From Mesostigma viride (taxonomy: Eukaryota > Streptophyta > Mesostigmatophyceae > Mesostigmatales > Mesostigmataceae), in assembly GCA_009746045.1 (NCBI GenBank), contig RPFO01000338.1:62001-126000 (forward strand): 64,000 nt of DNA, given 5' to 3'. A program made the position numbers and the translations under genes. Shown one piece after another: positions 34,991 to 46,404 of this stretch (its first letter is position 1; each line of letters starts with the position of its first letter). The notes under the pieces are model-generated. The model was not told the DNA's origin. It was given only the letters and a program-made list of their open reading frames with translations, and did not search any database.

Positions 34991-35204
34991 GGAAATGCGG
35001 GTGGCGACATGGGGTTCGATCGGGCCTGCTGATGCAAATGCAGATTTCAACTGCAGTGACAAACACAAGCGTAGGCATAGGCAACGACAAATTCCTTGCA
35101 TGCGTGCCTTGCTCTTCACCGGCTGGCTCGTTTGCTAGTTGTCTAACAGTTTCTACCGATAAACATCACTTGCCATTGTAAGGTCTGCCTTGCTGCCGTG
35201 CTAG

Positions 35205-35435
35205 TGGGTAGCTGGGTGATCGTGCTTGTTCCTTGTCAAGGGAGGGATGCATGTGGAGTAGGTGGGTGGGTGTGCTTGTTCCTTGCCAAGGAAGGGATGC
35301 ACAAAGGTTAGATAGGTGCACGTGCTTGTTTCTTGTCAAGGGAGGGACGCACAAAGGGTAGGTGGGGGCACATGGTTGTGCCTCGTCAAGGGCGGGATGC
35401 ACGAAGGGTAGGTGGGGGCATGTGGTTGGTCCTTG
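35205..35435 (+). repeat. Tandem repeat of about 53 bp
   Basis: About four to five copies with GTGCTTGTTCCTTGTCAAGG then GAGGGATGCACAAAGGGTAG. Confidence 0.8.
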
Positions 35436-36159
35436 TCTTTTCACCGCCCAAGCGATGGCGATGTAGCATGCATTATACATTTATTCGTGCATTAAAAATC
35501 ACTTTCCTTACAAGCGGCCTTAGCCGACTCCATCTGCCGTTGCCATTTCTCCGTATTGCATTGTCCGGACACGGTTTTTGTGTCGCAGGTCTTCCCCGTA
35601 AAGGCACAAGCTGCCTGCGCGCGGAATTATGTGCAGACACCTCGGTTTCCAACACGACGGCTTCCCGCACATATCGAGCTCTGGATGTACAACATCTTCC
35701 CCCGGCGCACTTGCTCCCGGATGGAGCTTCTGTGCGGTGCCGACATCCCCGGAGCTGTCCTAAGCACCGCATGGAAACAGTATTTCAAGCCACGAAGAGA
35801 AGCCACGAATTTGATATTGACTTGATATTGTCGTCAGAAGACTTGATATGCTATTTTCTGTGAAGGCGTTGGATTTTTGTGCATGACATGTAATCCTGCA
35901 TTTAATAATGAAATTTTTTATGAAATAGGAACTCGTCTTGCATGAGCCTTGCTGCAAATGCCATTCATTTTTTTCCCCCGGGTAAATGGGTGTTAGGGGT
36001 TAGGTTGACCGAAATGATAAGTGAAATCAAAGTGAAATTCTGATAAGTGACATGCGTACTGCAATTCAGAACGACATAGCGACATGATTGTAGTACCGGT
36101 AGTGTACGCGAGAAGCATACGACGTCGTAACCTACGGGACCGAGTACCGGGATCGTAAA

Positions 36160-36320
36160 TTACCAACTCGTAAATTACTACCTCGCAAATTACTACCTCG
36201 TACCTTACTACCTCGTAAATTACTACCTCGTACATTACTACCTCGTACATTACTACCTCGTACATTACTACCTCGTAAATTACTACCTCGTAAATTACTA
36301 CCTCGTAAATTACGACGTCG
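36160..36320 (-). repeat. CACTA-2 right subterminal 15-bp repeats
   Basis: About ten direct copies of TTACTACCTCGTAAA/C. Related words (TAGTAATTTTACTAG, TACTACCTA) occur in the left end at 25,610-25,700. These are likely transposase-binding sites. Confidence 0.85.
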
Positions 36321-36463
36321 GATCTTACCTCGGATCTAACTCGTAGCTTACGAGAAAGATCCGAACTCTTATACAAACGGTATACGTAGTCTGTGCCGTA
36401 AATTACCACCTCGTAATTTACGCCTCGGATCATTTTTACTACCCTCGGACGAAAAGTATAGTG

Positions 36464-37082
36464 AAAATGGTTGAGGAAGCTAGGCAGGGCCCACGGTTTC
36501 AACGTGGCAGACAACATATAGCCCTGACCAACTGGTTGAAGGTCTCTGCGGGGCTGGATAAGGCCACACGTGGATCTCTAAAGGTCATGTGTGCCCCACA
36601 CTCAACCCTCAAGGCCTACAAGGTCATAATCAAACAAGCACTCGAGGCAGAGGAGCTGTTTGAGGGTGGAGTGCCAGCAGTGAAGGCTACCCAGGCAGGT
36701 GGGCGTACCCAGGGGGCTCCAAACGTCTGAGGCTGACAGAAGCCAAGGAGGGCGTAGGGGCAACCACAACAAGCGGAAGGCCAATCATTCACCCGACCCT
36801 GACGGGAGGTCACACTCCAAGTCGGTGTTCAGGCGGGTGGGTGGTCAGCCCAAGCAGGGCAACGCGTCTGACAACGGGGGCAGTGGCCAGGGCAAGTCAA
36901 AGATCCAATGCTACCTGTGCAAGGGGTGGGGGCACATCAAGAAGGAGTGTCCCAGCTTCAAGAAGACCCAGGGCCAGGGCAGCAACAAGAATAACAACAA
37001 CAACAACAACAAGAACAACAACAAGTCCCAGGCAGGCCAGCCTTCAAAGGGCAGTCAGCAAGAAGACAACAAGGAGCAGTGA
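36464..37082 (+). pseudogene. El1 gag C-terminus with zinc knuckle
   Basis: The frame continues from the CACTA-2 junction (MVEEARQGPRFQRGRQHIAL ...) to 36727. After a shift it continues in 36699-37082, where CYLCKGWGHIKKEC (C-x2-C-x4-H-x4-C) is the nucleocapsid knuckle binding RNA. An Asn-rich tail follows to the stop. One frame change breaks it. Confidence 0.8.
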
Positions 37083-37222
37083 CTGTCTGAGGCAACCCCT
37101 ACACACCTTAATTCACCCAAGGGGGAGGCCAGGTGCTCCAATGCAGATTTTATATCTGGGCAACAAGAGGGTGATCTCCAGGTTCAGGTGGCCCCAGGTC
37201 ACCTGGAGAGGTACAGGTTCCT

Positions 37223-40200
37223 ATGAAGACGTCCTTGACAGCTGGTGCAGCTGTAAGAATGTCTGACCCCATGCATCCTCGTGCTGGGCACGAGGGTGGA
37301 CCTCTCATTTTGAGAGAAACCAATGTACAACCACAGAGGGGTGTGAAGGCCTCTGGTGGTATGCATGTGGTCCCTGCTGGCGGTCCAGGTGTTGGGCATG
37401 AGCAGGGTGACTCAGGCTCTGAGTCAGAACAGGATGGAAGTCAGCATGGTGATGCTGGACAACCTGACAGCACAGTCCTGACTGTGCCAGGGACTGCTTC
37501 CTCTGTGTACCAGGAGTTGGGTGCCCGAATCCACAACATGTTTGGGCATGCCACTTCTCTGTCAAACAACTTTGCCTTCCGTATGGGCAGGGCACCCCTT
37601 CTTAAGGCGTGTCAGCAAGCTGCCTCACGGTGTAAGTGCCAGTTGTCCTCCAACAAGCCCAGGAAATCACATGCCAAAGCTCTACCTCAGAGCATTGGTG
37701 ATCTGCAGTGTGATATCCAACACATCAGGGGCATGCAACTGTTGGTGTGCGTGGACAGGTACACAAATACAAGGTGCTGGAGCATTTACCTTCTATGAAG
37801 AACAGGTACTTGCTGGCTGCCCTGCAGAATGTAAGAGCCAAGTTTCCTACCACAAGGATCCAGGTGGACATGCAGTTTCAGCATCTCAAGGGTGATCCAC
37901 CCTTCCTGAGTTGCTGGTTACACCTAGGGAGGCTCATGGGCAGCAGGGTGCTATAGAGAGGGCAATCCAGGAGGTCAAGAAATTGATCATCTCTGAAGAC
38001 TGGGTACCCTTGTCTGCACCTGCACTTGTCAGGAGTGCATGGCTGAGGAACGTGGAGCAGCAGCTGAACAGCAGGGTTAACTTCTACTATGATGGAGTTG
38101 CTGTCAGCCCAATGGGTCTATATCATGGCCTGTGCCCACCACATGTGCTGGAGGGCTGGAAACATGCTGCACATGTCACCTTTGCCAAGCTGAGGGAGAA
38201 GGACCGGGGTTGGAAGATGCTGGAGCCACAAGTGGGTCAGAAGGTCCTAGCTTGGAAGGAACCTAGCCTTTATGGCAAACGTGGTAGCTGGAGTCCTGGG
38301 GTGGTTACCCAGGTTGATGAAGCTAGCCACGCATGCTTGGTCAGCATGGAGGACGAACCAAAGCATGTGCACCGGCTGAGTTGGTCATATGTCAAGCCTA
38401 ACCTGATGAATGAGGGCAGTCAGGCACAAGGCTCACAGGATCTGCAGGATTTTCAGGTCCCAAGTGACATCACTGACGCAACGACCACATCTGTTGCAGG
38501 GGAATCTGTCAGCCCTGGCCAGGTTGCAGAGGTACTTGTTGAACAGGCTGCAAGGTCAACAGCTGGGGAGTCAACTGTCAAGCCCAAGGCTCTAACCAAG
38601 CCCAGGGGGACAAGTTTGGCTGGATTGATTGGGGCTCTACAAAGGGCCAAGAAGCAGCCCAAGGTAGCCAAGCTCAGGTGGCATGGCAATCTGGGGCTGG
38701 ACACTGCCTTAGAGGTAGACACTAATTCTCAGGTTTCCATCATTGGGACCAGAGCTGCAGCAGGGTACAGCATGACTGAACCCAGCTATCAGTTTGTGTC
38801 TGACTTCAGTGGCGGGGTACACGTGAAGGTACTGGGTGAGGTATCTATTCCTATCCTTGGACAGGACACTGCTTTTTGTGTCTTGGAGGGCTATCAGGAC
38901 CTGCTCTTCTGGGGCAGAATTTCCTATGCCAGGATGGGGTAGTGATCACGTCCTCTCTCCTGACTAAGGAAGGGGCTGGTCAGGTCCCACTGATTAATTT
39001 CAGGACCACTCACCTATCACGTGCAGTAACCAGGACGGTTAAGCGTGTGCAAGTGTGCCAGGGGCAGGAGCCCTTGGTTGATGACCTCATATTGCCAGCT
39101 GCTAGTCATCCAAGCAGTTTGGGCATTGGTCCTCACTCACTTGCTGGACACAGCCCTATCAACTACCAAGGCCTGGTGAAGCTCATGTCCTCTCCCATTA
39201 TGTGTCCCCAGGTCACACTGGGTCTGATTAAATCTGGGGAGGACTGGATCTCCAAGAAATGCGTGGAACCTGTCAATGACCTGCCTCCTGCACGACGTCT
39301 ACTCAAGCTCAAGTTTGTCATCAAGATGAAGGAGGTGGACGGGGTCAAGGTACCACATGTCAGGCCAGTGCTGAATGAGTTCAAGGGTACTGGTGAGTGC
39401 ACTGCTGAGGAGTTGTATACCCCTGGCATGCTGCATGACACTTGGAGGCTGCTGCTGTGTGTATTTCTAGGCCTTCTCAACAAGGGCTTGGACTATGGCT
39501 CAGTGGTGGTAGACTTCAAGAGGGCATTTCTGGAGGGGGATGCAGATGTGGCACAGGAAAAGTGGGAGGGCAAGACGCCTTTCTATGTCAGGGTGCCTGC
39601 TGTATGGAAAAGGGACATTCACACTGAGTTCCTTAAAATCCTCAAGGGCCTGGAGGGCCTGAGGTCAAGTCCAATAATCTGGAGGGAGACTCTCAACCGT
39701 TTCCTGAAGGAGCATTGCAACTTGAAGGTCTCTCCTGTAGACCCCTGTCTGTTTCTGGGGCAATGGGAAGGCCTACCAGTGTATGCTTCGCTGCACGGGG
39801 ATGACCTACATCTGATAGCTCCCACGTCGTGGCTTAAGGAGCTGATCTCCATCATTAAGTCCAAGTTTCCTCTGGGTAGGGAGCAATGGCAGGTGGAGAA
39901 TGAGCCTCTGCTGTTTGTGGGCATGGAGGCCACACTGGTGAAGAAGGGGGGGAGTGGCGTATGCTGCTGGTGGGGGGCAATGATTATCAAGAGACCCTCA
40001 TTAGCAAGCTTCCTCCAGTCATCACACAGGCACTGTGTCCCATGGTGAGGGGCATGGTTGCTTGGGTGGCAGGCATTTCCAGGCCAGACCTTATGGTCAT
40101 AGCCAGGTTGCCTGATGACATGCTGATGGAGCTAGGGTCTGCCAAGGTGGCTGATCAGGTCAGGGCTTCATCTGGCATTCTGTTGTCTGCAGTGGATTTA

Positions 40201-40704
40201 TCACAACCCATTTGCATGGAGCTGTATGTGGATAGCTCAATGGACAGCAGGCAGGTCTCCAAGGTCAGGGGCAGGGCTGCAGGGCTCTTTGTGCTCAGAC
40301 AGGAAGGCCTGGGGAGTTTGGTGAGCTGGTTTAGTCGCCTGCACAAACGGGTGGCTGTCAGCAGTGATGTGGCAGAATGCAGGGCTATTTGTGAAGGCAT
40401 TCACACAAGCCTTTATCTGAAGGAGTTGCTTCATCAGATGACTTCTAACACTCCTTGGCCACTTCAGGTTACCACTCTTCTAAAAACAGACTCCATGGGG
40501 ATGGTGCAGTTTGTGCACAGGCAGATGGCCAGAAGTAGGGACTTGGATTATCTCCTTCTTAAGGAATTGTCCTCCTTGGCCAATATTGAGCATATCCCTG
40601 GGGTTGACAATCCTGCTGATGCTTTGACCAAGCTAGTGCAGAAGGCAGCAGTGCAATACAAGGTTCTTCAGTCTCTGATGGACCCATCTCAGCAAGCTGT
40701 CTAA
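37223..40704 (+). pseudogene. El1 pol: integrase, retropepsin-like, RT, RNase H
   Basis: Order seen: a spacer; an HHCC-like finger (HNMFGH ... CQQAASRCKC, about 37530-37645); an integrase core (LQCDIQHIRGMQLL; the Asp equivalent in IQVDMQFQHL; then HGQQGAIERAIQEVKK with the Glu); an SH3-like tail (GKRGSWSPGVVTQV ... HRLSWSYV); a retropepsin-like domain (EVDTNSQVSIIG at about 38715, LLGQNFL at about 38910); RT with VVDFKRAFLEGD and HGDD at 39794-39805; and RNase H (VDSSMDSRQ, AECRAICEG, KTDSMGM, NPADALTK). At least four frame shifts (near 37780, 37910, 38925 and 39960) inactivate it. No protease motif is evident between the zinc knuckle and the integrase. Confidence 0.85.
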
Positions 40705-41654
40705 GCTGGTGCCTGGTTATAGGGCATTGGAGAGCAGATTGTGTGGTAGTGTCAGCATTGTGACTGGCATAATACCTGTATTTTAGTCTGTACTAAGGCT
40801 CATGGACCATGGTACACTCACTCTGATTTTAATCAGGATACAGCCAGGTTTTGGCTGGGGTTCATGCTGTTGACTACACAAGGTTGACAGGTCCATTACA
40901 GACCATGTATTCTATTTTAAAAGAAATGTATATTTGTACATACCTCTCACAATGGTCTGGGAACCTTTATTCTGGGGTTTATAGGGCGGGGTTCGATTCC
41001 CTGGTATTATGTTTCTACAAGCTGGCCTGTTCAGGTGTTTGCCTGTTCAGACTTCCCTAGTTCCCCAGGGCAGGATTTAATTGTTGCCTATGTGTTTCAT
41101 TTTGTCATTTGTTTGCTGTGGCAGTTTACCATCTGGCAAGTAGACGGGCGCCGTAAGACGGGCGCCAATAGACCCCTGTTGAGAGAATGACAGGCAAACT
41201 ATTGTAATACGCCTTACTTTGTCAAGTGGTATTTTAATTGTCATGGATTTATTGTACTTATATTGAATATGTACTGGGTTTTATGGGATTAGTATCTGGG
41301 ATTAATGTAACTCACCGCCAGAAGGTCATTGTACTGGAGGCTCTACCGAGGTGATGGGATTAATTCCTGGAGAAGACCTCATAGAATTAACCTGTATGTA
41401 TTTAATTTTGTGTGTTCTAATATCTGGTGGTACTCTGTAATGCCACTTCCATAGGTTTTTATCCATTTCTCATGGAAATGGTTTTCCCTGTGGCAGATCT
41501 GTTTCTTTTCCAGTTCCTTAAAAGAAAGGGCTGGGGGAATGGCATTGGCCATTAAAGACATCTGTTCAAGCTTCAAGCTGGAGTGAAGGACATTTCAAGC
41601 TACTTCAAGGGTCCCTGGCAGGGGATGTGATCCCTAAAGAAAAGAAGGGATTGG
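40705..41654 (+). other. El1 3' untranslated region and polypurine tract
   Basis: No ORF. It contains the tRNA-like box at 40,988-41,004 and ends in a purine tract aaagaaaagaagggattgg directly before the 3' LTR. Confidence 0.7.
40984..41004 (+). promoter_or_regulatory. tRNA T-arm-like box in the El1 3' UTR
   Basis: GGCGGGGTTCGATTCCCTGG can form a 5-bp stem (one G-T pair) with a TTCGATT loop, matching a tRNA T-arm and the Pol III B box GGTTCGANTCC. The same box occurs at the same place in El2 and El3. Confidence 0.6.
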
Positions 41655-42276
41655 AGTTAACGTAAAGGATTTACGTTAGATGGATAGAGATTGTTACGCT
41701 CTTTCCAACGGCACCTTGAACGCCTCATTTGGTTAAGGAACGTAAAAGTTATGACGTTTCCTAGGCTGTGCCGACAGTACCCGGCGCGCCACTGTGGGCG
41801 CGTACGGACACAGGATGTACAAGTGTCACTTTGATAGTCCGCAGGACGTTGACAGGACTTGTACAGGACTTGATGGTCAATTGATAGGTAGGCGCGCTGT
41901 AGCGCGCCAGGACCTATGAGACAATTGATGCTGACAGTGTACGGATAGGTCCACAGGACTAGCCGTATGGACAATTGATAGATCTGCGCGCCAAAGGCGT
42001 GCCAGAGTCTGTGTAATCAATTGATTGATAGTTCAGCTGTGACAGTGCAGCTGAATACTTGGACGCGTCCCTAGCAACCTATATGTGTGACTTGGTAGCA
42101 CCGGGACGCTAGCTCTTGCGTGCACGCTCTCTTGGCACCGCGACCTTGTCGTCTGTGCTAGTAACGTGCAGTCTTAATTGGACGTGACGTGACTTAGTCT
42201 GTGTTCGCTCATTATAATAAAGGCAACTTTCCTGCAAGAGCCATGGATTCCCTCGGGAGTAAACTCTCACTCAACT
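41655..42276 (+). repeat. El1 3' LTR, 622 bp
   Basis: From AGTTAACG to CTCAACT, followed by the GCACG duplication. It contains the 245-bp segment once. TATA-like cattataataaagg at about 42,209-42,223. Confidence 0.9.
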
Positions 42277-42281
42277 GCACG

Positions 42282-42714
42282 GGCCGCAAAGCCCGCAAAA
42301 ATGGCGGCGTTGGGGGCACCCTTGTCCAGCTCGTCGACGTCCGCCCGGGCCGGCCCAGGGCCGCCAGGTACTCCCGTCGGCACCGGTTCCGCTCCGACGT
42401 GTTCGGCGTCCGTCCAGTCCTCAGGATCTCCCTTGACCGGACGTAGAGCAGACCAGTCAGGGCGGACCACAGGGGCGCGGCGCGCGGGGACGTCAGTGGA
42501 ACCGGAGCCGAAGGGTCGCGCGCACCAGCCGGTGGTCAGAGCACACCGTGGGCGTGTCAAACACTCGGGCGTCCAGAACCGAGGTGCACCTGGGCTGCCG
42601 TACCACCACGTAGTCCAAACAGGCCTGACGGCCGTTAGGGCCACGAAAAGTGACCAAGTCCTGTGAGGGACGTTGGAAGTGACAGTTGACAGCAACCATC
42701 CCGCTATCCCGCAA
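42282..42714 (-). pseudogene. LINE-C endonuclease C-terminus
   Basis: The minus frame reads LVTFRGPNGRQACLDYVVVR and ends VCSDHRLVRATLRLRF, the last strands and the S-D-H catalytic motif of an APE endonuclease. It continues as a low-complexity linker to 42282, where El1 inserted. This is the upstream partner of 14,682-14,932. Confidence 0.75.
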
Positions 42715-42732
42715 AAAGGCAGAAAACAGCTA

Positions 42733-42810
42733 GGGAGTGTACTGGCGGGGCGGGGACCTCTATGTCAACAAGAAACTGTGGAAGCCCCCCCGGGCTTCCC
42801 CGGCCGGATA
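42733..42810 (+). pseudogene. Inverted fragment of LINE ORF1 C-terminus
   Basis: The plus frame YWRGGDLYVNKKLWKPPRAS to a TAG matches YWRGGDLMINHKMWTPP of the ORF1 at 13.6 kb. It points away from the neighbouring endonuclease fragment, so an inversion or a separate insertion lies at about 42,720. The next 390 bases have no gene. Confidence 0.65.
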
Positions 42811-43199
42811 GAGCACTCCAGCTAGTTGTCTAGATGGGGGCAATCGATTATGGGATAGCTTAGGCATTACAGCACTTGAAACGATATACAGCGTTATAGT
42901 ACCTTCAATTAGCTCTGGCACCTTGTGGCCATCAGCTTGCGCCTTAATTAGCCGACGTCTTGAGCCCACCTCACATTTGTAGCATAAGCTATGCGTCAGC
43001 CTACCTATGGTATTGCACTGGTTGTATTGCACCCACAGTGTTGCGCCCCGGCACCATGCCGTGGAGAGAGCGCTCTGTGGCCTGCCCACCTGCGGCAGTG
43101 AGAGAAGCTAGGGCGCCCTCCCTCCTTCTCGCTGCATGTGTATATAGGGTTGAAGGTTCCTTTACTCTGTATTGGCACCCACGTGACGCAGTCACGTGC

Positions 43200-43301
<102 letters not shown>

Positions 43302-43955
43302 GGGGAGTGTTGTCGTTAGCTTCCGTGTCAGCAGCTAGGCGCAAAGCGACTGCCAGCAGTGCCCACGGGGAGCGAGGCATTGGCGTCGAGCAGCATAACC
43401 AAAAAGTGGCGGGCCGGAGTGACCCCCTCAAGGCTATGCAAAGACTCGAAGAACTCCTGGCGTTCCGACGCAGGTATAGACCACTATGGCGTGCATAGCC
43501 CACCCCCACCGTGTCAGAGATGGTGCTTAGCCCCGCCCCTCGACGGAGGTGAAATGTGCTACCATAAGGCGTGGTGTTAGAAACTTAAGCGTGCTGAGGC
43601 TAGCAACTGCCAACAGCGAACACAAAAGACCAACACCACCTTGGCCTGGCGTCCCACTTCCAGCGAAGTAGAAACGCCAACCGCCTGCAAGGCGGTTAGT
43701 GCTCACCGTGCCAAATGGCACCTGCATGGCGACGGTGCTCCTGCACGCCTAGAATGGATACACGATGTGCAATGCAAAATGCGACGAGCTCCTCTACCCG
43801 GCAGCTAATAATGGTCGTCATCTGCTAGCAATTTGCGTGTGTTGAAAGTGGCAAGGGCCAAGGATGCCTGCTGGCCCACCAGGGGAGAACGGCGATGGAT
43901 GATGGGGGTGGATGCGGCGGGGGGTGGAGGTGGGGGTGAAACGGAGGGGGGAAGG
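43302..43955 (-). pseudogene. LINE-D endonuclease, decayed
   Basis: The minus strand shows LALATFNTRKLL (about 43,850), the usual start of an endonuclease domain, and FLVMLLDANASLPVG (about 43,370-43,410), equivalent to the GDFN active-site strand. Several frame changes lie between. The fragment ends at the (TTA)n array. Upstream parts lie beyond El2 at 50,890. Confidence 0.6.
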
Positions 43956-44583
43956 AGTTAATATTGCCTGGCAAGCAATATTATTCTACTAAGCTACTTG
44001 GCTTGTAGAGATTCTACTTCCGGTTACTACAATCCAGAAACGGGTTCATTCTGATGAGTATTGCTCGAGATGTGAGCAAGATACTGTTCTACTACATTCT
44101 ACTTGGATTCGGTGATTCTACGGTGGTTCTTCAAGTGACGCGTGGCATACGGCGTCTTGTCACAGTGTACGATAGGACATTTAGTCTCCGACACTGCGGT
44201 CTATTCAATGCTATTGATTAGACGTAACAAATAGTGACAGGACTTGTGCGACAGGACACTGATGTGACTATTTATGGATAACGAGTCGAGATCTGCTGGT
44301 CCAGAGTGAAGGACAGCAATATTGTGAGATGATCTGTCCTATCAGTCATCTGGATGTGACTGTGTCACAATTAGTATATAACGAGCAGGACGCTGCCACT
44401 TGGTAGCACCACTTTCCCTGCACCTGTGTCCTCGCACCTTCGGCGACGGTTCTCACGTGCCTCGTGCATTCTGTGCTGGTAGCCATAACCAGCAACGTAA
44501 ACCTATTGATTAACATAACTACTTCCTCTGTAGATATTAATCAGTGCAGGCTGAACCACAGTTCAGCCACAGCTTCTTTAACT
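43956..44583 (+). repeat. El2 5' LTR
   Basis: 628 bp. A TATA-like ttagtatataacgagc lies at about 44,372-44,387. The base after the LTR begins CGAATTACAAGCGAG, sharing CG(A/T)ATTACAA with El1. Confidence 0.9.
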
Positions 44584-46057
44584 CGAATTACAAGCGAGTT
44601 CGTAATCTACTGATTACGGCATTGATTTCTGGTGTCGTCAAAATTTACGGTGTTGTTCCATTATAATATGGGAACCACGCGTGAATTTCGTGAACCATCT
44701 CTGGAGGCGCGGTGGATCCTTCGTCAAGCCTCGATTTCAACGTCAGCGGAGCAGTTGTCGAATTTCTTATCTCGAAGGTCGTCGGCAAGCATCTACGTAC
44801 GAATCGGCCTGCAGCAGGATGCGCCATATATGAACGTTAAGTTGCGCGTGCAGTGGATTTCAGTTTTATGATCTGAATTTTACGGGAATGTTGTAGCGGA
44901 CTTTTGTATTCCGTTACTGGCCTGTTTTATGTGCACGGACTTCGCAATAAAAGCTTTGGATTTTATTGTTTCAAGGCCGGGATTTTGTGCTGCGAAACTG
45001 GGTTTTGGTTTCGTGAAAATATGTTGTAGTAATTACGTCGTATGCTATACGAAAAACGTAGTTACGAATATGGAGTCGGTGGGGCCTGGTCCGGATTTGT
45101 TGTGTCGCGCTTCTGCGAATGTAATACGAAGTTTGTTTCGTGCCAGAATTGCGCAGTTAGTTCAATATTTTATGTTGGCTGCTGCATGTGCGCAGTTGCG
45201 ATGGAAGCATTGATACGAAAAATTATATATAATTTCGTATGCAGCGGAATTAAGTGTTGTCACTACGACAACATTGGCACTGCTAGCAGGGCATGTCGGA
45301 TATTTGTCATATATATGTCGATGATGATTATACCAAAGTTTATGCTGTATAAATTCTCTTGTGCAGAACAAGCTCATGCTAATTAATGCATTGGCATTAT
45401 TAATGCTGCATGTTAATGACTTGTTTGCAAGGTCAATTTTGAAGGCGAAAGCGTGGCCGGGTCGGCAGCGAAGTCGCAGCAAGCGAACTGAATCGCTGAA
45501 GACAAATGAAGCGCTGATTGCGAGCGGCTGCGAGTGCTGAAGTGATCGGGCAACTGCGAAAGTCGCCAGCGATCTGGAAAGAGCACGAGTATCGCTGTCA
45601 AGAGCGGGAGAGAGCACAAATGTCGCAAGCGGCTGTCAGAATTTGTCGCCATCGACAATGAAGGTCTTCAAGGCAGCTGCTGAGCGTGTTGGGAGCGAAG
45701 GCACCAGTGAGCAGTCGCCCCGGGCGCGAGTGTCGCGAACGACTGAATGCTATAAGCAACAACAAGAGGAGTTACGGTTGATACCTTTGTTGCATGAAGT
45801 GCAGCCTGGCGTGAAGGCGCACTTGCAAGCAAGGTTGTGATTTATTTGATAATCACTTCAACAGGGTAGGTGCCCAGTGGGGAGCACCTGGATCTGCGGT
45901 CGACGCAGGGTAACATGTTATTTCTGCCATGCAAACAGGGTCATATTGCCCTCTTTGGCATTGGCAAGTGAACCGAGGTGGGTATATTAATTTAACCCAA
46001 CCTGACGGATTCTGCCTTCCCTGGGCTTGCTAGGGTCCGCCAGGGAGGGGGCTAAGA
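44584..46057 (+). other. El2 leader, gag not recognised
   Basis: 1.5 kb with short frames only (44632-44871, 45643-45840). No zinc knuckle is visible. A stem-loop similar to other retroposon ends (gtgcccagtggggagcacc) occurs at about 45,870. Confidence 0.5.
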
Positions 46058-46360
46058 GTGACCCCCCCATTACTCTGGATGAAGTTAATTTGCTCCCTGC
46101 ACTGTCAGGTTGAGGGTACATCCATGGAGGAAGAACACAATGGGGTAGTGACTGGGTCTTCCCACGTCACCATGGTGAAAGCAGTTACCACAAGGCAACA
46201 ACGTTCCCACAAGGCTCTTGGAGGTAGTTTGCGTACTCCTTCAATGTTGGAGGGTGGAAGTCCTGCCTTAGGGCAGGAAGCTCCTTTAGAGGAGGAGGAT
46301 GAGGCTGATGGCCTGAATGATGCAATGGGGAGCAAGTTATTATATATTTATAATAACTGA
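46058..46360 (+). pseudogene. El2 spacer region before integrase
   Basis: 100 residues, Glu/Thr/Ser-rich (VTTRQQRSHKALGG). It resembles the region upstream of the integrase finger in El3 (VVTRQRARHGG), so it is the end of gag or the start of pol. The HxxxxH half of the finger that should follow is missing, so a deletion lies near 46,360-46,405. Confidence 0.5.
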
Positions 46361-46404
46361 GCATGGTTGTAAGTGATAGTGCTGATCAAAGCACATCACC
46401 TAAG

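Noticed and set aside
34902..35090. Cys/Pro-rich minus-strand ORFs at 34.5-35.1 kb
   Set aside because: They mirror the purine-rich degenerate repeat and change register within a few units.
37199..37266. A possible copia protease motif VLDSWCS between gag and integrase of El1
   Set aside because: Only one frame of one degenerate copy; the key Gly is Trp, no LLS(V/I) partner segment follows, and El2 and El3 have nothing comparable in the same place.
40984..41004. A true tRNA gene in the El 3' UTRs
   Set aside because: Only the T-arm/B-box is present; no acceptor stem, anticodon arm or A box could be assembled around it in any copy.
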